Source: Dysidea avara
Lineage: Eukaryota > Porifera > Demospongiae > Dictyoceratida > Dysideidae
Reading direction: 5' to 3'
DNA length: 64,000 bases
NCBI RefSeq assembly: GCF_963678975.1
Contig: NC_089273.1
Coordinates: forward strand, 25,562,356 to 25,626,355
This document shows, piece after piece, positions 1 to 11,000 of the stretch (within the stretch, counting starts at the first letter, position 1; each line of letters opens with the position of its first letter). A program made the position numbers and the translations under genes. The notes under the pieces are model-generated. The model saw nothing but the letters and a program-made list of their open reading frames with translations. It was not told the origin of the DNA and made no database searches.

Positions 1-209
1 TTAATGGTAAAAATTTTAATAATGACAATTCAGGTAAATTTTGTGAAGCGGCACAAAAATTCACCTGAATTGTCGTTATTAAAATTTTTACCATTAACCT
101 ACCATCACAGCCATTTCTTGGCCGCCACCTTGGATTTCACATCTTTTTTCACCATAGCCTTTCTGAGGGCCGCACACTTTTTTTACAGCTTGGCTGTTTT
201 GGATTAGAT
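1..209 (+). mobile_element. Right end of a composite element (terminal fold-back module, cut by the window edge)
   Basis: This matches the right half of the terminal modules at 5815-6146 and 23710-24034, ending in the same GGCTGTTTT-GATTAGAT word at about 209. An internal inverted repeat (CAGGTAAATTTTGTG against the facing CACCTGAATTGTC arm) is visible at 1-100. The rest of the element must lie left of the window. A 67-aa open frame here also occurs in the other modules and follows from the palindrome, so it is not called as a gene. Confidence 0.75.
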
Positions 210-1130
210 TATACCTTTCATATAATATTACACCTGTATGCAGAATTATATTTAGTAGTTATATTGAAATATTATGTTTTCTTGTATAGCATATCATGTA
301 CAAAGAGAATTAGGGATTGCTGCAAATTTGGCTGTTTTGACTCTGCACTTAAACATCTGTATTGACACCTTGCATTTTGCATATTGATGGAATAGGGGTT
401 ACTCTGAAGCAGCTTGTTACTATAGAATAAACTGCAATGAATTCTTGTGAGCATACCATTGAGATGTCACTTGATGTCAGAGGTTTGATTATATTATTAG
501 GTATTACTATTAAAATTTTGATGACTAATAATTATATTATAATTCTTTATATCCCATTGGACCCATCCTTACATGTTACACATTGTTACATCATGGCGTT
601 ACACATTGTTACATCATGGTGTTACACACCATGGGTACTTATATTATGTGTTTCAGCACCTGAACCACGTGAATGAGTTATACACAACCAAGGCTAAAAG
701 TGGTTAGTATTTTTCATAAAATGCTCTCAATGAATAAAAACATTTGCTGGTGAGAAGTCGATGTTCAAGTACAGGTTGAATGCAGAGAATATCTCAGATC
801 CTGGCTGTTGTGGCTGCTTTGGCGCATGCCTAGACTGAATGTTGCGGGGGTCAAGTCACCACTGGGTCTGGGAATTTTTTCCACTTTCTTCATGTTTCAG
901 CTACATGTTTCTGACTCACAGGCTTCTCACAGGTCCCTAGTGGGATAGCATTCACAGAATAATGAACACCATACACCATGCAGCTAGTTAACCTTAGTAG
1001 ATATACCTATCAGGAGTCCTGAAATTGTTTTCTATAATGTTGCTTTTGGATTGATAACAAATCTGTACACAATGATCAGAAGCAGTAGCACTGTAGCAGC
1101 AAACAAAACTAATAAGACTTATTGGCATAA
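210..1130. other. No gene seen; small repeats only
   Basis: AT-rich sequence without recognisable coding. It holds a two-fold tandem repeat of about 24 bp at 573-628 (GTTACACATTGTTACATCATGG) and one copy of a dispersed repeat at 851-965 described separately. A 79-aa open frame at 437-676 has no recognisable features and crosses the tandem repeat. Confidence 0.5.
851..965 (+). repeat. Dispersed repeat, copy 1 (second copy at 11097-11220)
   Basis: The segment shares long runs with 11097-11220 in the same orientation, including TCAAGTCACCACT-GGTCTGGGA, CATGTTTCTGACTC and CTAGTGGGATAGCATTCAC. No termini or coding are evident. The family is not recognised. Confidence 0.6.
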
Positions 1131-1340
1131 TTATGAAGGTAAGAAGAACTGAACTAAAATGACATTTTCACACCTTTGTATCTCGGTGATACTTCATCCG
1201 ATTGGAACCAAATTGCTGCAGAGTTGCCCGCCAGCTAGGGGAGTCCACATTCCAAATTTGAAGGAAATCGCTCAAGTCATTTTCGAGTTACGAGCAGTCA
1301 AAGTTTCGGGTTTTTTTCTTTTTTTTTCTTAGGCAAGTTA
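1130..1340 (+). repeat. Fragment of the composite element's left block
   Basis: It matches 2765-2950 and 18960-19145: CACACCTTTGTATCTCGGTGAT, then GATTGGAACCAAATT, then the CCAAATTTGAAGGAAAT stretch and a T-rich tract. Neither the CAAGACACACG terminus nor the tandem array is present here, so this is a truncated third copy of the block. Confidence 0.7.
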
Positions 1341-1345
1341 TATAG

Positions 1346-1510
1346 TGCCGGTGTCACGGTGATATAGACCTATGTTTCCCCGGGTAACGTGTTTCCCGCA
1401 CACATATCCCTAGGGATCCGTGTTTCCCCGCACACATATCACTAACTCGCTAGCGACCTACAAGTCACCGGCAGTGATATGTGTTTCCCCGGGTAATATG
1501 TTTCCCCTTT
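1346..1510 (-). repeat. Short minisatellite with GGGAAACACG units (inverted partner at 6774-7003)
   Basis: About three to four degenerate units read on the minus strand as GGGAAACACGGATCCCTAGG plus GATATGTGTGCG. The same units lie in the opposite orientation at 6774-7003, upstream of the carbonic anhydrase gene. The two arrays could be termini of one disrupted element or independent insertions. Confidence 0.6.
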
Positions 1511-1779
1511 ATAAAGTCATGTGCAACGTACGTAGTGTTATAGCATATAGGCGCGTATGCACTTTTAATAATCATAGCTAGCCATACCTATACAACTAAT
1601 ACTATAATTATACATGTTGACGGAGGAAATCAATCCATTCACTTGCATTCAACTATAACTGCTAAAGCCTAAACTGTGCTGTAATTTGGCTACGTAGCTA
1701 TAGCATCAGTTTAATAAAACCTCGAATAAAACAGTAGCTACAAGTACATGTATAAAATACTATCTCTAGCTATATAGAC

Positions 1780-2245
1780 GAGTTGCCTTTTTAAGGCGTG
1801 GTCGTTTTACCGTACATTTTCCACATACTTTCCGAGTTCGCTAAGTAAAAAATGTATTACGGCTAATGGAGAAAATGAACGTTTCGGTTAACTTTAGCAA
1901 GCAAGAGTTAGCCAACCTTCAGAACAGAAAGTATGTTATAGAGAAAGGTCCAGCGTGTAAGGTGAAGGCTGAACGAGAAGATGATTTTCTCTCAATCTCG
2001 GGTTTTTGGAAAGTGATAGCTAAAACTCGCTGAAAACATTCTTTGTAAGACTTTGTTACTACTTAGAATGATAGACTGGATGATTTTAACTCACCTTGTA
2101 CCTTTTAAGAATCAAAAACGTTTGTCAAACTATTTTAAAAAATGGGTTTTTTTGTTGACTTCTTGACCAACATTGTAATCATGCTTAAAACGGAAAGTCG
2201 CGTTTTCTCGCGTTACACAAGGGACACGCCCTAAATAGGCAACCC
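1780..2245. mobile_element. MITE-like element with GTTGCCT...GGCGTG inverted ends
   Basis: The left end reads GTTGCCTTTTTAAGGCGTG (1782-1800). The right end at 2225-2243 is its near reverse complement, CACGCCCTAAATAGGCAAC. The ~430-bp interior has no coding. Possible short direct flanks of the TATAG type occur on both sides, but they are in AT-rich sequence and are weak. Superfamily not assigned. Confidence 0.55.
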
Positions 2246-2304
2246 TTCTATAGAGTAAATCATGTGATTGCAGCTATGTATAACTAATCAATGTAGCTAC
2301 AGCT

Positions 2305-2660
2305 TTGGCATGCAGTCAGTCATTATCTACCCCCTTGCCAGTTCTATCTGGGGTTTCTCAAGGGAGTATTTTGGGACCCCTACTCTTCATTATTTACATG
2401 AATGATTTACCATCTTGTGTTACCATCAGTAAAACTTTACTATTCATTGACGACACCAAGATTTATAATACTGTTTGTAGTCCTGGAGATATTTCACTGT
2501 TTCAAAATGATTTAGACTCAGCAACTTTGTGGAGTACGAGATATAATATGTCCTTTAATTCAATAAAGAGTGTCCACTTATATTAATGCAAAAGTCATCA
2601 CTAATTACAAAATAGCTGACACACAGGTTTTAACAAATAGTTCACATAAAAATCTCGGAA
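2305..2660 (+). pseudogene. CR1/L2-like LINE reverse transcriptase fragment (5' part)
   Basis: The translated frame carries the non-LTR RT motifs GVSQGSILGPLLFIIYMNDLP (family: GVPQGSILGPLLF.IYINDLP) and FIDDTK in place of the catalytic FADDTK. After a frame change near 2583 the reading goes on as TNSSHKNLGI, where the composite element begins. The remaining C-terminal part resumes at 6147. Endonuclease and N-terminal RT are absent, so it is 5'-truncated and dead. The D-D pair of the active site is kept, but the preceding A is I. Confidence 0.8.
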
Positions 2661-3489
2661 TCAAGACACACGGTAGTGTGTCGTGCGGCCCAAGAAGCCG
2701 GCGTGCCACCCGTGAATATCATGTATTCAAAGATATACTATAGCCTATGGTATATTAACAGGAAGAAAGAAAACGCACTTTTCACACCTATGTAGCTCTG
2801 TGATCCCTTATCCGATTGGAACCAAATTTGCTAGAGAGGTGCCGGCGAGTAAGGGGAGTCTACACACCAAATTTGAAGAAAATTGCTCCAGCCATTTCCG
2901 AGATACGAGCGAACACAATTTCGTTTTAATTTCTTTGTTTTTTTCTTCTACTTCATTTCGCACTCTTCGCAAAATCCGCCATAAAACACGAATGCGTGCT
3001 CGGATCGGACTGAAATTTGGCACACTTAAAGGGCTCATTAAGTCGAATCTGTGTACCAACTTTGGTAGGAATCCGATGAACATTCACGGAGTTATGACCG
3101 ATTATTTGCGTAAAATAAGGTCGAAGGTCTGTCACGCCTACAGGGTAAACTCCTTTGAGGAATCAGTTGAAAATTGCTATGTAGATGGAGAAACCATCGT
3201 AGGAGTGCCTTTTTGTGGTTTGAAAGGAATCAGGATAAAGACCATGGAGATATGACACAAAACCCAACCTGTGTCAAAATTACGCGATCAATTTTTATGA
3301 ATAAAAAACTATTAGTTTTCGTGTCTATCAGGCAAACCGCTTAGAGCAATGAGCTGAAAATCAGTATGTAGCTGGAATAATCATCATAGAAAGTCCTTGC
3401 AGTAGTACAGAAGAATCGGAGTACAAACCACTGAGTTATGATTCGAAAGGCAACTACGTGTAGCAAATGCGAGATCGAGATACTCTAAT

Positions 3490-5575
3490 AGAACAGTCAC
3501 CCTAATAAAGCATTCAGCTGCATTTATAATTTACTCAATTATATTACATTGCAAATTATTCTGTAGGGAATTCAGTTACAAACAAGTCACCCTGTAGTCA
3601 GATTAGCCAGAAGAAAGTACCTAATAGAGAGTTCAGCTACAAAGAAACCATCATGTAGAGAGTTCAGCTCAGAATTGCCCTGTAGAGAGATCAGCTAGAA
3701 GAAGTTATCTTGTAGAGAGTTCAGTTACAAAGAAACAATCATGCAAAGTGTTCAACTACAAACAAATCACCCAGTAGAAAGTTCCGCTATGAACAGATCA
3801 CACTGTAGAGAGTTCAGTTAGAAGCAAGTCATGTTGTAGAGAGATCAGCTAGAAGAAGTAACCTTGTAGAGAGTTCAGCTACAAAGAAACCACCATGTAA
3901 GAGAGTTCAGCTGCAAACAAATCACCTGTAGAGAGTTCAGCAGGAACAAGTCACCCTGTACAGAGATCAGCTAGAAACAAGTCACCCTGTAGAGAATTCA
4001 GCTACTAACAAATCACCCTGTAGAAAGATCAGGTAGAAGAAGTTACCTTGTAGATAGTTCAGCTGCTAACAAATCCCCTGTAGAGAGTTCAGCTAGAAAC
4101 AGGTCACCCTGTAGAGAGATCAGCTAGAAACAAGTCACCCTGTAGAGAGTTCAGCTAGAAGAAGTCACATTGTAGAGAGTTCAGCTACAAAGAAACTACC
4201 ATGTAGAGAGTTCAGCTGCAAACAAATCACCCTGTAGAGAACTCAGCTACAAACAAATATGCCCTGTAGAAAGATCAGCTAGAAGAAGTTACCTTGTAGG
4301 GAGTTCAGCTACGAACAGATCACCCTGTAGAGAGTTCAGCTACAAACAAATCACACTGTAGAGAGTTCAGTTACAAAGAAACCACAATGTAGTCTAAGAG
4401 AGTTCAGCTGCAAAAAAATCAATCACTCTGTAGAGAGTTCAGCTAGAAGAAGTCACCTTGTAGAGAGTTCAGCTGCAAATAAATCACCCTGTAGAGAATT
4501 CAGTTCTAACAAATCACCCTGTAGAAAGATCAGCTAGAAGAAGTTAACTTGTAGAGAGTTCAGCTACAAAGAAACCACCATGTAGAGAGTTCAGCTACAA
4601 ACAAATCACCTGTAGAGAATTCAGCTAGAAACAAGTCACCCTGTAGAGAGATCAGCTAGAAACAAGTCACCCTGTAGAGAGTTCAGCTAGAAGAAATCAC
4701 ATTGTAGAGAGTTCAGCTACAAAGAAACTACCATGTAGAGAGTTCAGCTACAATGAAACTACCATGTAGAGAGTTCAGCTAGAAGAAGTCACATTGTAGA
4801 GAATTCAGCTACAAAGAAACTACCATGTAGAGAGTTCAGCTGCAAACAAATCACCCTGTAGAAAGTTCAGCTATGAACAGATCACCCTGCAGAGAGATCA
4901 GCTAGAAACAAGTCACCCTGTAGAGAGTTCAGCTAGAAGAAATACCTTGTAGAGGGTTCAGCTACAAAGAAACCACCATGTAGAGAGTTCAGCTGCAAAC
5001 AAATCACCCAGTAGATAGTTCAGCTATGAACAGATCACCCTGTTGAAAGTTCAGTTAGAAACAAGTCATCCTATAGAGAGATCACCTAGAAGTATCACCT
5101 TGTAGAGAGTGCAGCTACAAGCAAATCACCTGTAGAGAGTTCAGCTACAAACAAATCACCCTGTAGAGAGATCAGCTAGAAGAAGTCACCTTGTAGAGAG
5201 TTCAGCTATAAAGAAACCACCACGTAGAGAATTCAGCTGCAAACAAACACCCTGTAGAGAACTCAGCTACAAACAAATCGCCCTGTAGAAAGATCAGCTA
5301 GAAGAAGTTACCTTGTAGGGATTTCAGCTACAAACAAATCACCTTGTAGAGAGTTCAGCTACAAAGAAATCATCATGTAGAGAGTTCAGCTGCAAACAAA
5401 TCATCCTGTAGAGAATTCAACTACAAACAGATAACCCTGCAGAGAGTTCAGCTAGAGTCAAGTCACCCTGTAGAGAGAATCCTGTAAAGAGTTCATCTAC
5501 ATACAAGCAGATCACCCTGTAGAGAGTTCAGCTACATTTCAAGTCACCCAGTAGAGAGATCAGCTGTAAATTATC
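3490..5575 (+). repeat. ~31-bp tandem array, copy 1 (about 65-70 units)
   Basis: Units follow TGTAGAGAGTTCAGCTA + CAAACAAATCACCC, with variants GATCAGCTAGAAGAAG, AAGAAACCACCA and CAAGTCACCC. Length is 29-31 bp, so no frame is kept and it is not coding. Unit number is estimated from array length. Units are contiguous without spacers. The first units (from 3484) grade into the dispersed word ACTCTAATAGAACAGTCAC. Confidence 0.95.
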
Positions 5576-5757
5576 CTGTGGGGATTAATTGACACGTAAT
5601 AAATATATGCTCTGTTTTTATATTATGAACTCTTGATATATGCATTATATATATAATTTGTACATTTACTGATAAAATCAGAATGAGTTAAAGTATTTAT
5701 AAAATCTGCTTCATCTTTTTCTTTTTCCTGTGGTAAAGAAAAATATATAGGTTAAAA

Positions 5758-5791
5758 AGCCCCAAAGCTGGCCATAGGCCGGCTTTGGGGT
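5758..5791. repeat. Small hairpin before the terminal module
   Basis: GCCCCAAAGCTGGCC ATA GGCCGGCTTTGGGG folds into a ~15-bp stem with a 3-nt loop. The same feature precedes the module in copy 2 (23652-23686). Its conserved place near the end of both copies suggests it belongs to the element. Confidence 0.7.
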
Positions 5792-5814
5792 ATGCAAATA
5801 CAAAAAGAAGTGAA

Positions 5815-6146
5815 ATCTAATCAAAAACAGCCAAGCTGTAAAAAAAGGAGTGCGGCCCTTGAAAAGGCTATGGTGAAAAAAGATGTGACATCCAAGGTGG
5901 TGGCCAAGAAATGGCTGTGATGGTAGGTTAATGGTAAAAATGTTAATAACCACAATTCAGGTGAATTTTGTGCCAATTGACCAAGCGGCACCAAATTCAC
6001 CTGAATTGTCGTTATTAAAATTTTTACCATTAACCTACCATCACAGCTATTTCTTGGCCACCACCTTGGATTTCACATTTTTTTTCACCATAGCCTTTTC
6101 AAGGGCCACACTCCTTTTTTTACAGCTTGGCTGTTTTTGATTAGAT
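5815..6146. repeat. Terminal fold-back module of composite element, copy 1
   Basis: A near-palindrome of ~332 bp. ATCTAATCAAAAACAGCCAA at the left is the reverse complement of the right end. The arms continue through TGGTGGCCAAGAAATGGCTG and CAGGTGAATTTTG to a centre near 5980. The open frames on both strands (about 69 aa each) come from the palindrome. Related modules: 1-209, 23710-24034 and diverged ones at 38865-38990 and 44335-44545. Confidence 0.85.
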
Positions 6147-6339
6147 TATAATATCATCAGACGGGATCAACACTACAAAAACATAATCCCTAAGACCTAC
6201 AGAATGCTAGGACTGTTCCATCGCAGCTTTAGCAAGCATCAAGAAACAGTGACAGCCAAGAGAACTTTGTTTATTTCCTTAGTGAGATCGCAAGTTATAT
6301 ATGGTTCAGTGATTTGGAAATCTAACCATATCAAGCAGG
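6147..6339 (+). pseudogene. LINE reverse transcriptase fragment (C-terminal part after the insertion)
   Basis: The frame reads DQHYKNIIPKTYRMLG then LFHRSFSKHQE and LVRSQVIYGSVIWK, typical of the region after the RT domain in CR1/L2-like LINEs (family: AYRMLGL.RR.F....LY.SLVRSQL.Y.S..W). It continues the fragment ending at 2660 and is cut off at 6339 by the next insertion. Confidence 0.75.
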
Positions 6340-6745
6340 GGCGGATCCAGCTGCAGGGGGGGGGGGCTGAAGCCCCCCTTCATATTTAGGCTTTACTTGA
6401 TCAATATGCTGAGAATTATCATGAAATTTTGTCTTAGCATAATTATATGATCACTAATAATACAAATACTCATAAACCACCTTATAAACATCTTTCCAAG
6501 GTATTATCAGTGGATTTATGCTAAAGTTTATGCAACAAGGACCTAGATCAGCATTAGAGGTGTACAAGATCGAGATACTCTAATAGAGCAGTCAGCTAAC
6601 TACTCTAAAGAACATTCACTGGAAACATGTAGTTGGTTCTGTTATGAAATTTTTCCAAATCTGCCTACACCTATACATACAATGAAGTGTATTGGTCTGT
6701 TTAAAAGGCTTCATTCATCCACTTGTGTAGTTAATATGTTAGGAC
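6339..6745 (+). mobile_element. Truncated CAGGGGCGGATCC-type MITE
   Basis: It starts CAGGGGCGGATCCAG and a G/C tract, then is collinear (as reverse complement) with 50463-50871 of the full-length copy at 49996-50871. It ends near CACTTGTGTA without the second terminus. It contains the dispersed word GATCGAGATACTCTAATAG at 6568. It sits directly in the LINE remnant. Confidence 0.75.
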
Positions 6746-6773
6746 CTTGGAGTTACTGCACGATGGCTATATC

Positions 6774-7003
6774 TTAGTGGGAAACACGGATCCCTGGTGA
6801 TATATGTGCGGGGAAACACGAATCCCTAGGGATATGTGTGTGCGGTGAAATATTTAAAAAATCGCTACGGGAAACACATATCACTGACAGCTTTTGGTGG
6901 GAAACACGGGTCTCTAGTGATATGTGTGCGGGGAAACACAGATCCTTAGGAATATGTGTGCGGGAAACACGTTACCCGGGGAAACATATATCACTGTGAC
7001 ACC
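6774..7003 (+). repeat. GGGAAACACG minisatellite upstream of the carbonic anhydrase gene
   Basis: Five or so degenerate ~33-bp units: GGGAAACACGGATCCCTGG then TGATATATGTGCG. It is an inverted partner of 1346-1510. It ends about 85 bp before the TATA box of the gene, so it may be part of its upstream region, though nothing shows a regulatory role. Confidence 0.65.
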
Positions 7004-7010
7004 GCCATTG

Positions 7011-7149
7011 ATTTTCCACTCTTCCTTTGCTCCGCGGAAGTTGCGGTTACGCGTTTTACGTAATTAAAAGTTACGTATATTAGCTAGGTATATAAAGACA
7101 GTGCATAATGTGATTTGCCAGCTTGGTGATTATAGCTTGTGAAGCGGAT
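7011..7149 (+). promoter_or_regulatory. Promoter region of the first carbonic anhydrase
   Basis: A TATA box (TATATAAAG, 7090-7098) lies about 55 bp before the ATG. The block from CATTGATTTTCC to the ATG is also found before the second gene (58409-58490 and 58749-58809), apart from the MITE there. Conservation through the TATA box shows the gene was copied as DNA with its promoter. The segment has CpG-containing words (GCGGTTACGCG). Confidence 0.65.
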
Positions 7150-8040
7150 ATGAAGCTGTTAGAGGTGTCGCTGTGCATTCTGCTTTCCCTGGTAACAGCA
7201 AACGCGATTGGTGTAGCGTGGAACTACTCCGACCAAGACGCTTGGAAGACTGTAGACGGTTGGGATTGTGATGGTAGACGCCAATCACCTATCAATATTG
7301 TCACTTCTGCTTTGGTTAGAAGATCTAGTCTAATTGATTTAGTCTTGACGAATTTCGATCAAACCTACGACGGCAACTGGACAAACACTGGCCATGCCTT
7401 GCAGTTCAATCCCGATACCAGCTCACTTGTGCCAACATTCCAGAATCATTTGGGTACCTATCAGTTAGTGCAATTTCACTTCCATTGGGGAAGAACTAGT
7501 GCGGTGGGATCGGAGCACCAGGTTGACGGGAGCACTTACGGCGGTGAGCTGCACTTCGTCACTAGAAAGACCACCGGAAGTGCTACAGCTGGCGACGCGT
7601 TTGCTGTCTTGGGTGTACTGCTAAGAGGTGACAGCTCCTTATCATTGTCCGGGGTATGGAGTTCACTCGCTAGTGACATTCCAAGCGATGAAGGAGACTA
7701 CGTGTCACTTAGTGGAATACGACCAATGGATATGATACCAGCAAACCTAAGCTACTACTATTATCAAGGATCACTGACCACACCAGCCTGCAGTGAAGTT
7801 GTCCAGTGGTTTCTACTCAGAAATGCCGTCTCTGTCCCAGAGCAATTCCTGCAAGCCATGCGTACCAGTGTTTTAGATGCTGACGGTGCAGTCCTACAAC
7901 AGAATTACCGAGACACACAACCTCTTAATGGTCGAAAAGTCATGATACAAGGAACTGGCGGATCACCTGTCAGACAAAATAGTCTCAGCATAATTCTACT
8001 GGTGCTTTTGTCAGTTTTTATACTAGGACTCTGCCATTAG
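7150..8040 (+). CDS. Alpha-class carbonic anhydrase, secreted and probably GPI-anchored
   Basis: Zinc enzyme that interconverts CO2 and bicarbonate. The ATG at 7150 is chosen because a hydrophobic signal peptide (MKLLEVSLCILLSLVTANA) follows at once; upstream frame has no ATG. The 296-aa protein has the family blocks in order: QSPINI, NTGHALQF (proton-shuttle His), FHFHWG (two zinc His), GSEHQVDG, ELHFV (third zinc His), and LTTPACSE. Cys in GWDCDG and in TTPACSE could form the disulphide of secreted CAs. The C-terminus (LSIILLVLLSVFILGLCH after a polar spacer) looks like a GPI signal or membrane anchor. A TTP-P to TTP-A change distinguishes it from the second copy. It is a single exon, unusual for animal alpha-CAs. 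ATTAAA about 33 nt after the stop may be the poly(A) signal. Function is known from the family; anchoring is inferred. Confidence 0.93.
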   Translation: MKLLEVSLCILLSLVTANAIGVAWNYSDQDAWKTVDGWDCDGRRQSPINIVTSALVRRSSLIDLVLTNFDQTYDGNWTNTGHALQFNPDTSSLVPTFQNHLGTYQLVQFHFHWGRTSAVGSEHQVDGSTYGGELHFVTRKTTGSATAGDAFAVLGVLLRGDSSLSLSGVWSSLASDIPSDEGDYVSLSGIRPMDMIPANLSYYYYQGSLTTPACSEVVQWFLLRNAVSVPEQFLQAMRTSVLDADGAVLQQNYRDTQPLNGRKVMIQGTGGSPVRQNSLSIILLVLLSVFILGLCH

Positions 8041-11000
8041 CTAATGTGTGTGATAGCTAAGTCACTGGCAACATTAAAGATAATTGTGTTATAGCTACAA
8101 TTTGATGTAAAATTCATTGCAGACTCCATGCATGTATATATGTTCAGTATAGTTCAAGAATTTTTTGTAAAAGTTATTCAGTAAATGGAAATACAAGCAA
8201 GATAAGCTCACTGTATAGATTAAGTTTTTTGATGTTGTGTGACACTATATAAAGATAATAACTATACACTTTATTATGACTTCTTTATATATACACTTTT
8301 CACATGTTCTTATGATGTGCTAAATGGAACATGATAGCTATATGCATGCACTCATCACCTATACCTATTAACCTCATGGTAATCGGCAAAGCGTTCTTCC
8401 TTACTGGAGCGAGCACACATACATACACATTACATGAAACAACAAAGGAATAAGTATACAATACTATGGGATGATATACTGCAAATGGGCCTTGGGTGGT
8501 GTGGGCAGCTGCAGTGGTTACTCTAATTGAATTCAGTGCAGCTAAAAGTGGCACACACACAGAGGTCAGCAGGCATTGGTCACATGTTTGCATCATAAGC
8601 AATTTTTGTTAGTTACAATAAGTACTTACGCCACCCTGCATGATAATTTTGTTATTACGCCACCCCGCATGATAATTTTGTTAGCTATGAGACAGTACTG
8701 ATAAATTAAGGCTAACTTGAGTTTGGAATGGAAGCCTGATAAAATTTAACTGGAGGAGAGTGACATCACACATGTGTGCTAAATGCATTTGGGATGATGT
8801 AATATTGACACCTACATTACAGTAAGCAAGTGTCTATATACTCATGTATACCTTGCTTTCCAAACATGACATGCCAACATAATTTTATAGCCACACACAT
8901 GAGGTAGCTAAAACACTTGTTTAGTAAAGTGTAAAGTATATAAATCCTGTATGGAATGTGAATGTCATAAATGCCATATATAGTAAACAATATAGCAAAG
9001 ATTCAAAGCTAGTTATCTTTGTGGCAAAAAATTTCTTCTTCTTTGATACATAAAATAATGTGGTCATAAACTTTGTGCATAAGAGACTTAGTTTTGTGGT
9101 GTTTGTGTAAGCCAACAATGTTATGTTATTGGCAACTGTACACAAAACTAAACAATATACACCTTGTGCCTGCATCCACTCTAAAAATGAAATCTGCTTT
9201 GCACACAAAAACAGTGCACACATTGAGACCAAAAGTGTGCACCATGACACCAACTTAATTTTTTGCAGACATATATGGACTTATATCTGTGCAATGATGA
9301 AGATTTTGAAGTTTATTTAGCTTCATAAATTATATATACGATCAACATGCACTTTTCAGCCAGCTTTTATTATAAACTGTTACCAGTGAATTTCATATAA
9401 TAATATTATGTAGATATATGATGGCTCAGGAGCCCACTCATACTTGCCTGCATAATGGGTCTACATATCTGGCCAATGTGCTCAAATCTTCCCTATTGGC
9501 TGTTATACTGAAATAGTAACCATTCAAATAGTATCTACAAGTATTCATGGCTTTATGGTGCCATTTTTGGTAAGAAACACAATTCATACAATGCCATGCA
9601 TCAGTAATTGCATATAATATAATTCATCAGTATAAGTTTTTATTACATACGTAGGTGTTAATATATTTAAAAGTAAGGCAGCTAAATGTTTGCAAAATCA
9701 GCCGGGATAATAATTTGAATCATGTTTCATCTCATAATGGAGGTTTAATGGTATGCACTTACTATGCATCTAATGATATTCCTGATAGTAAGGTCAGTTA
9801 GTATGCTTGGGGTAACCACATGTAATAATCTAACACTTATGTGTCCTCAAATCCCACAGATGCTTTTCATAGAGACCTCCCTAGACTAAATTAATATAGT
9901 GATAAGCACATCTCACACATGATAACGTGATAACGATGTGCTAGCATGTATTTTTTGATTGAATTTCCAGCATTGTTGACTATGCTATTGAATTACTTGA
10001 TAATATATACAACTGATGTTATCAGTGCTAATCAAGGCTAAGATCAGCCAAAAGCCCTGGTATACAGCCCTGGTAATCATGAAAGACTGGCTATGCCTCT
10101 GAGTGTTATTGGCTTGATAAAATGGCTTGATACAATGTGTCACTTTCTGCATCTGTATAGTGGTCATTGATAGCAGGCTGGTAGCAAGCTGGTTCTCTAT
10201 GCTTACAGGTGAATATCAAGCACATAATTATATTCATTTAGAAACTTAGAAACAACTGTTACAGTTAAATAAAAGTAGTACTTCTTCTTGTGATATGTAG
10301 ATCTTGAGTGCATATGTATATATACATATATTACTGTGCCTCCCTCCCATCTCAGCTATACATGTATGAGTGTATATATATAGTAACATTAAACATTTTA
10401 ACTATGTGGTTATTGTCTGTAGTTTATTATATTCACTGATGTGGGTATATTCTAAGTCTATGAGCTACTCATTACCTGTAGACTATTAACTAGAACTATA
10501 AAACTAACTGATAATTAAGCACAGCTTTCATCACAAATGTCAACAGAAAAATGTGGAACTTCAAGATATCTACACAGCTATGTAAGTTAGCTACACATGT
10601 ATACTTTGAAATTTGATACAACACTTGTATACTTGTATAACCATATAGAGGTCTGTAAGTGATAGCTACAAGGAAGTCAGTCACTCATTAAATTTCTGCA
10701 CCTTAAATTAAGATATTACTATGAAAATTATCACCAAACATTATTTTATTCCACATTAGTAGTCTATGTCATCATGTAGGTTTTTGTAACTAAGGAGACA
10801 ATGAAGCCTTGGGCATGGTGTTGATATGCTACACATCCCACTACACAGCATTGACAACTATTTACAGTCTTGACACAGTAAAGCTCTGTTGTTAATGGAA
10901 TGGTTTGAATAATTAAATGCCTGGAAATGAAAAAAAAACATGGACCTGGAGACAAAATAATAAAACGTTATGAAGATTTTGATACTGTATCCCAAAGATT

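Larger units (their letters stand above)
2661..6146 (+). mobile_element. Composite element with internal 31-bp minisatellite, copy 1
   Basis: Order: terminus TCAAGACACACGGTAGTGTG (self-complementary around GACACAC/GTGTGTC); a ~800-bp unique left block (2690-3480); a tandem array (3490-5575); a small hairpin (5758-5791); and a 332-bp fold-back module (5815-6146) ending GATTAGAT. Copy 2 at 18894-24034 has the same order and ends, so this is one mobile unit. It lies inside a LINE frame, with no target duplication beyond a possible AT. No transposase is visible. The structure recalls non-autonomous Helentron/HINE-type elements (sub-terminal hairpins plus central tandem repeats), but the class is inferred only. 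Confidence 0.75.

Noticed and set aside
437-676. 79-aa frame
   Set aside because: It includes a 24-bp tandem repeat and has no recognisable feature.
2800-3255. 151-aa open frame in the left block of the composite element
   Set aside because: The matching block of copy 2 (18980-19460) has stops and shifts in this frame while the DNA stays similar, so the frame is not under coding constraint.
5711-6140. Three frames of 69-80 aa on both strands
   Set aside because: Mirror-image products of the fold-back module, repeated in the other modules.
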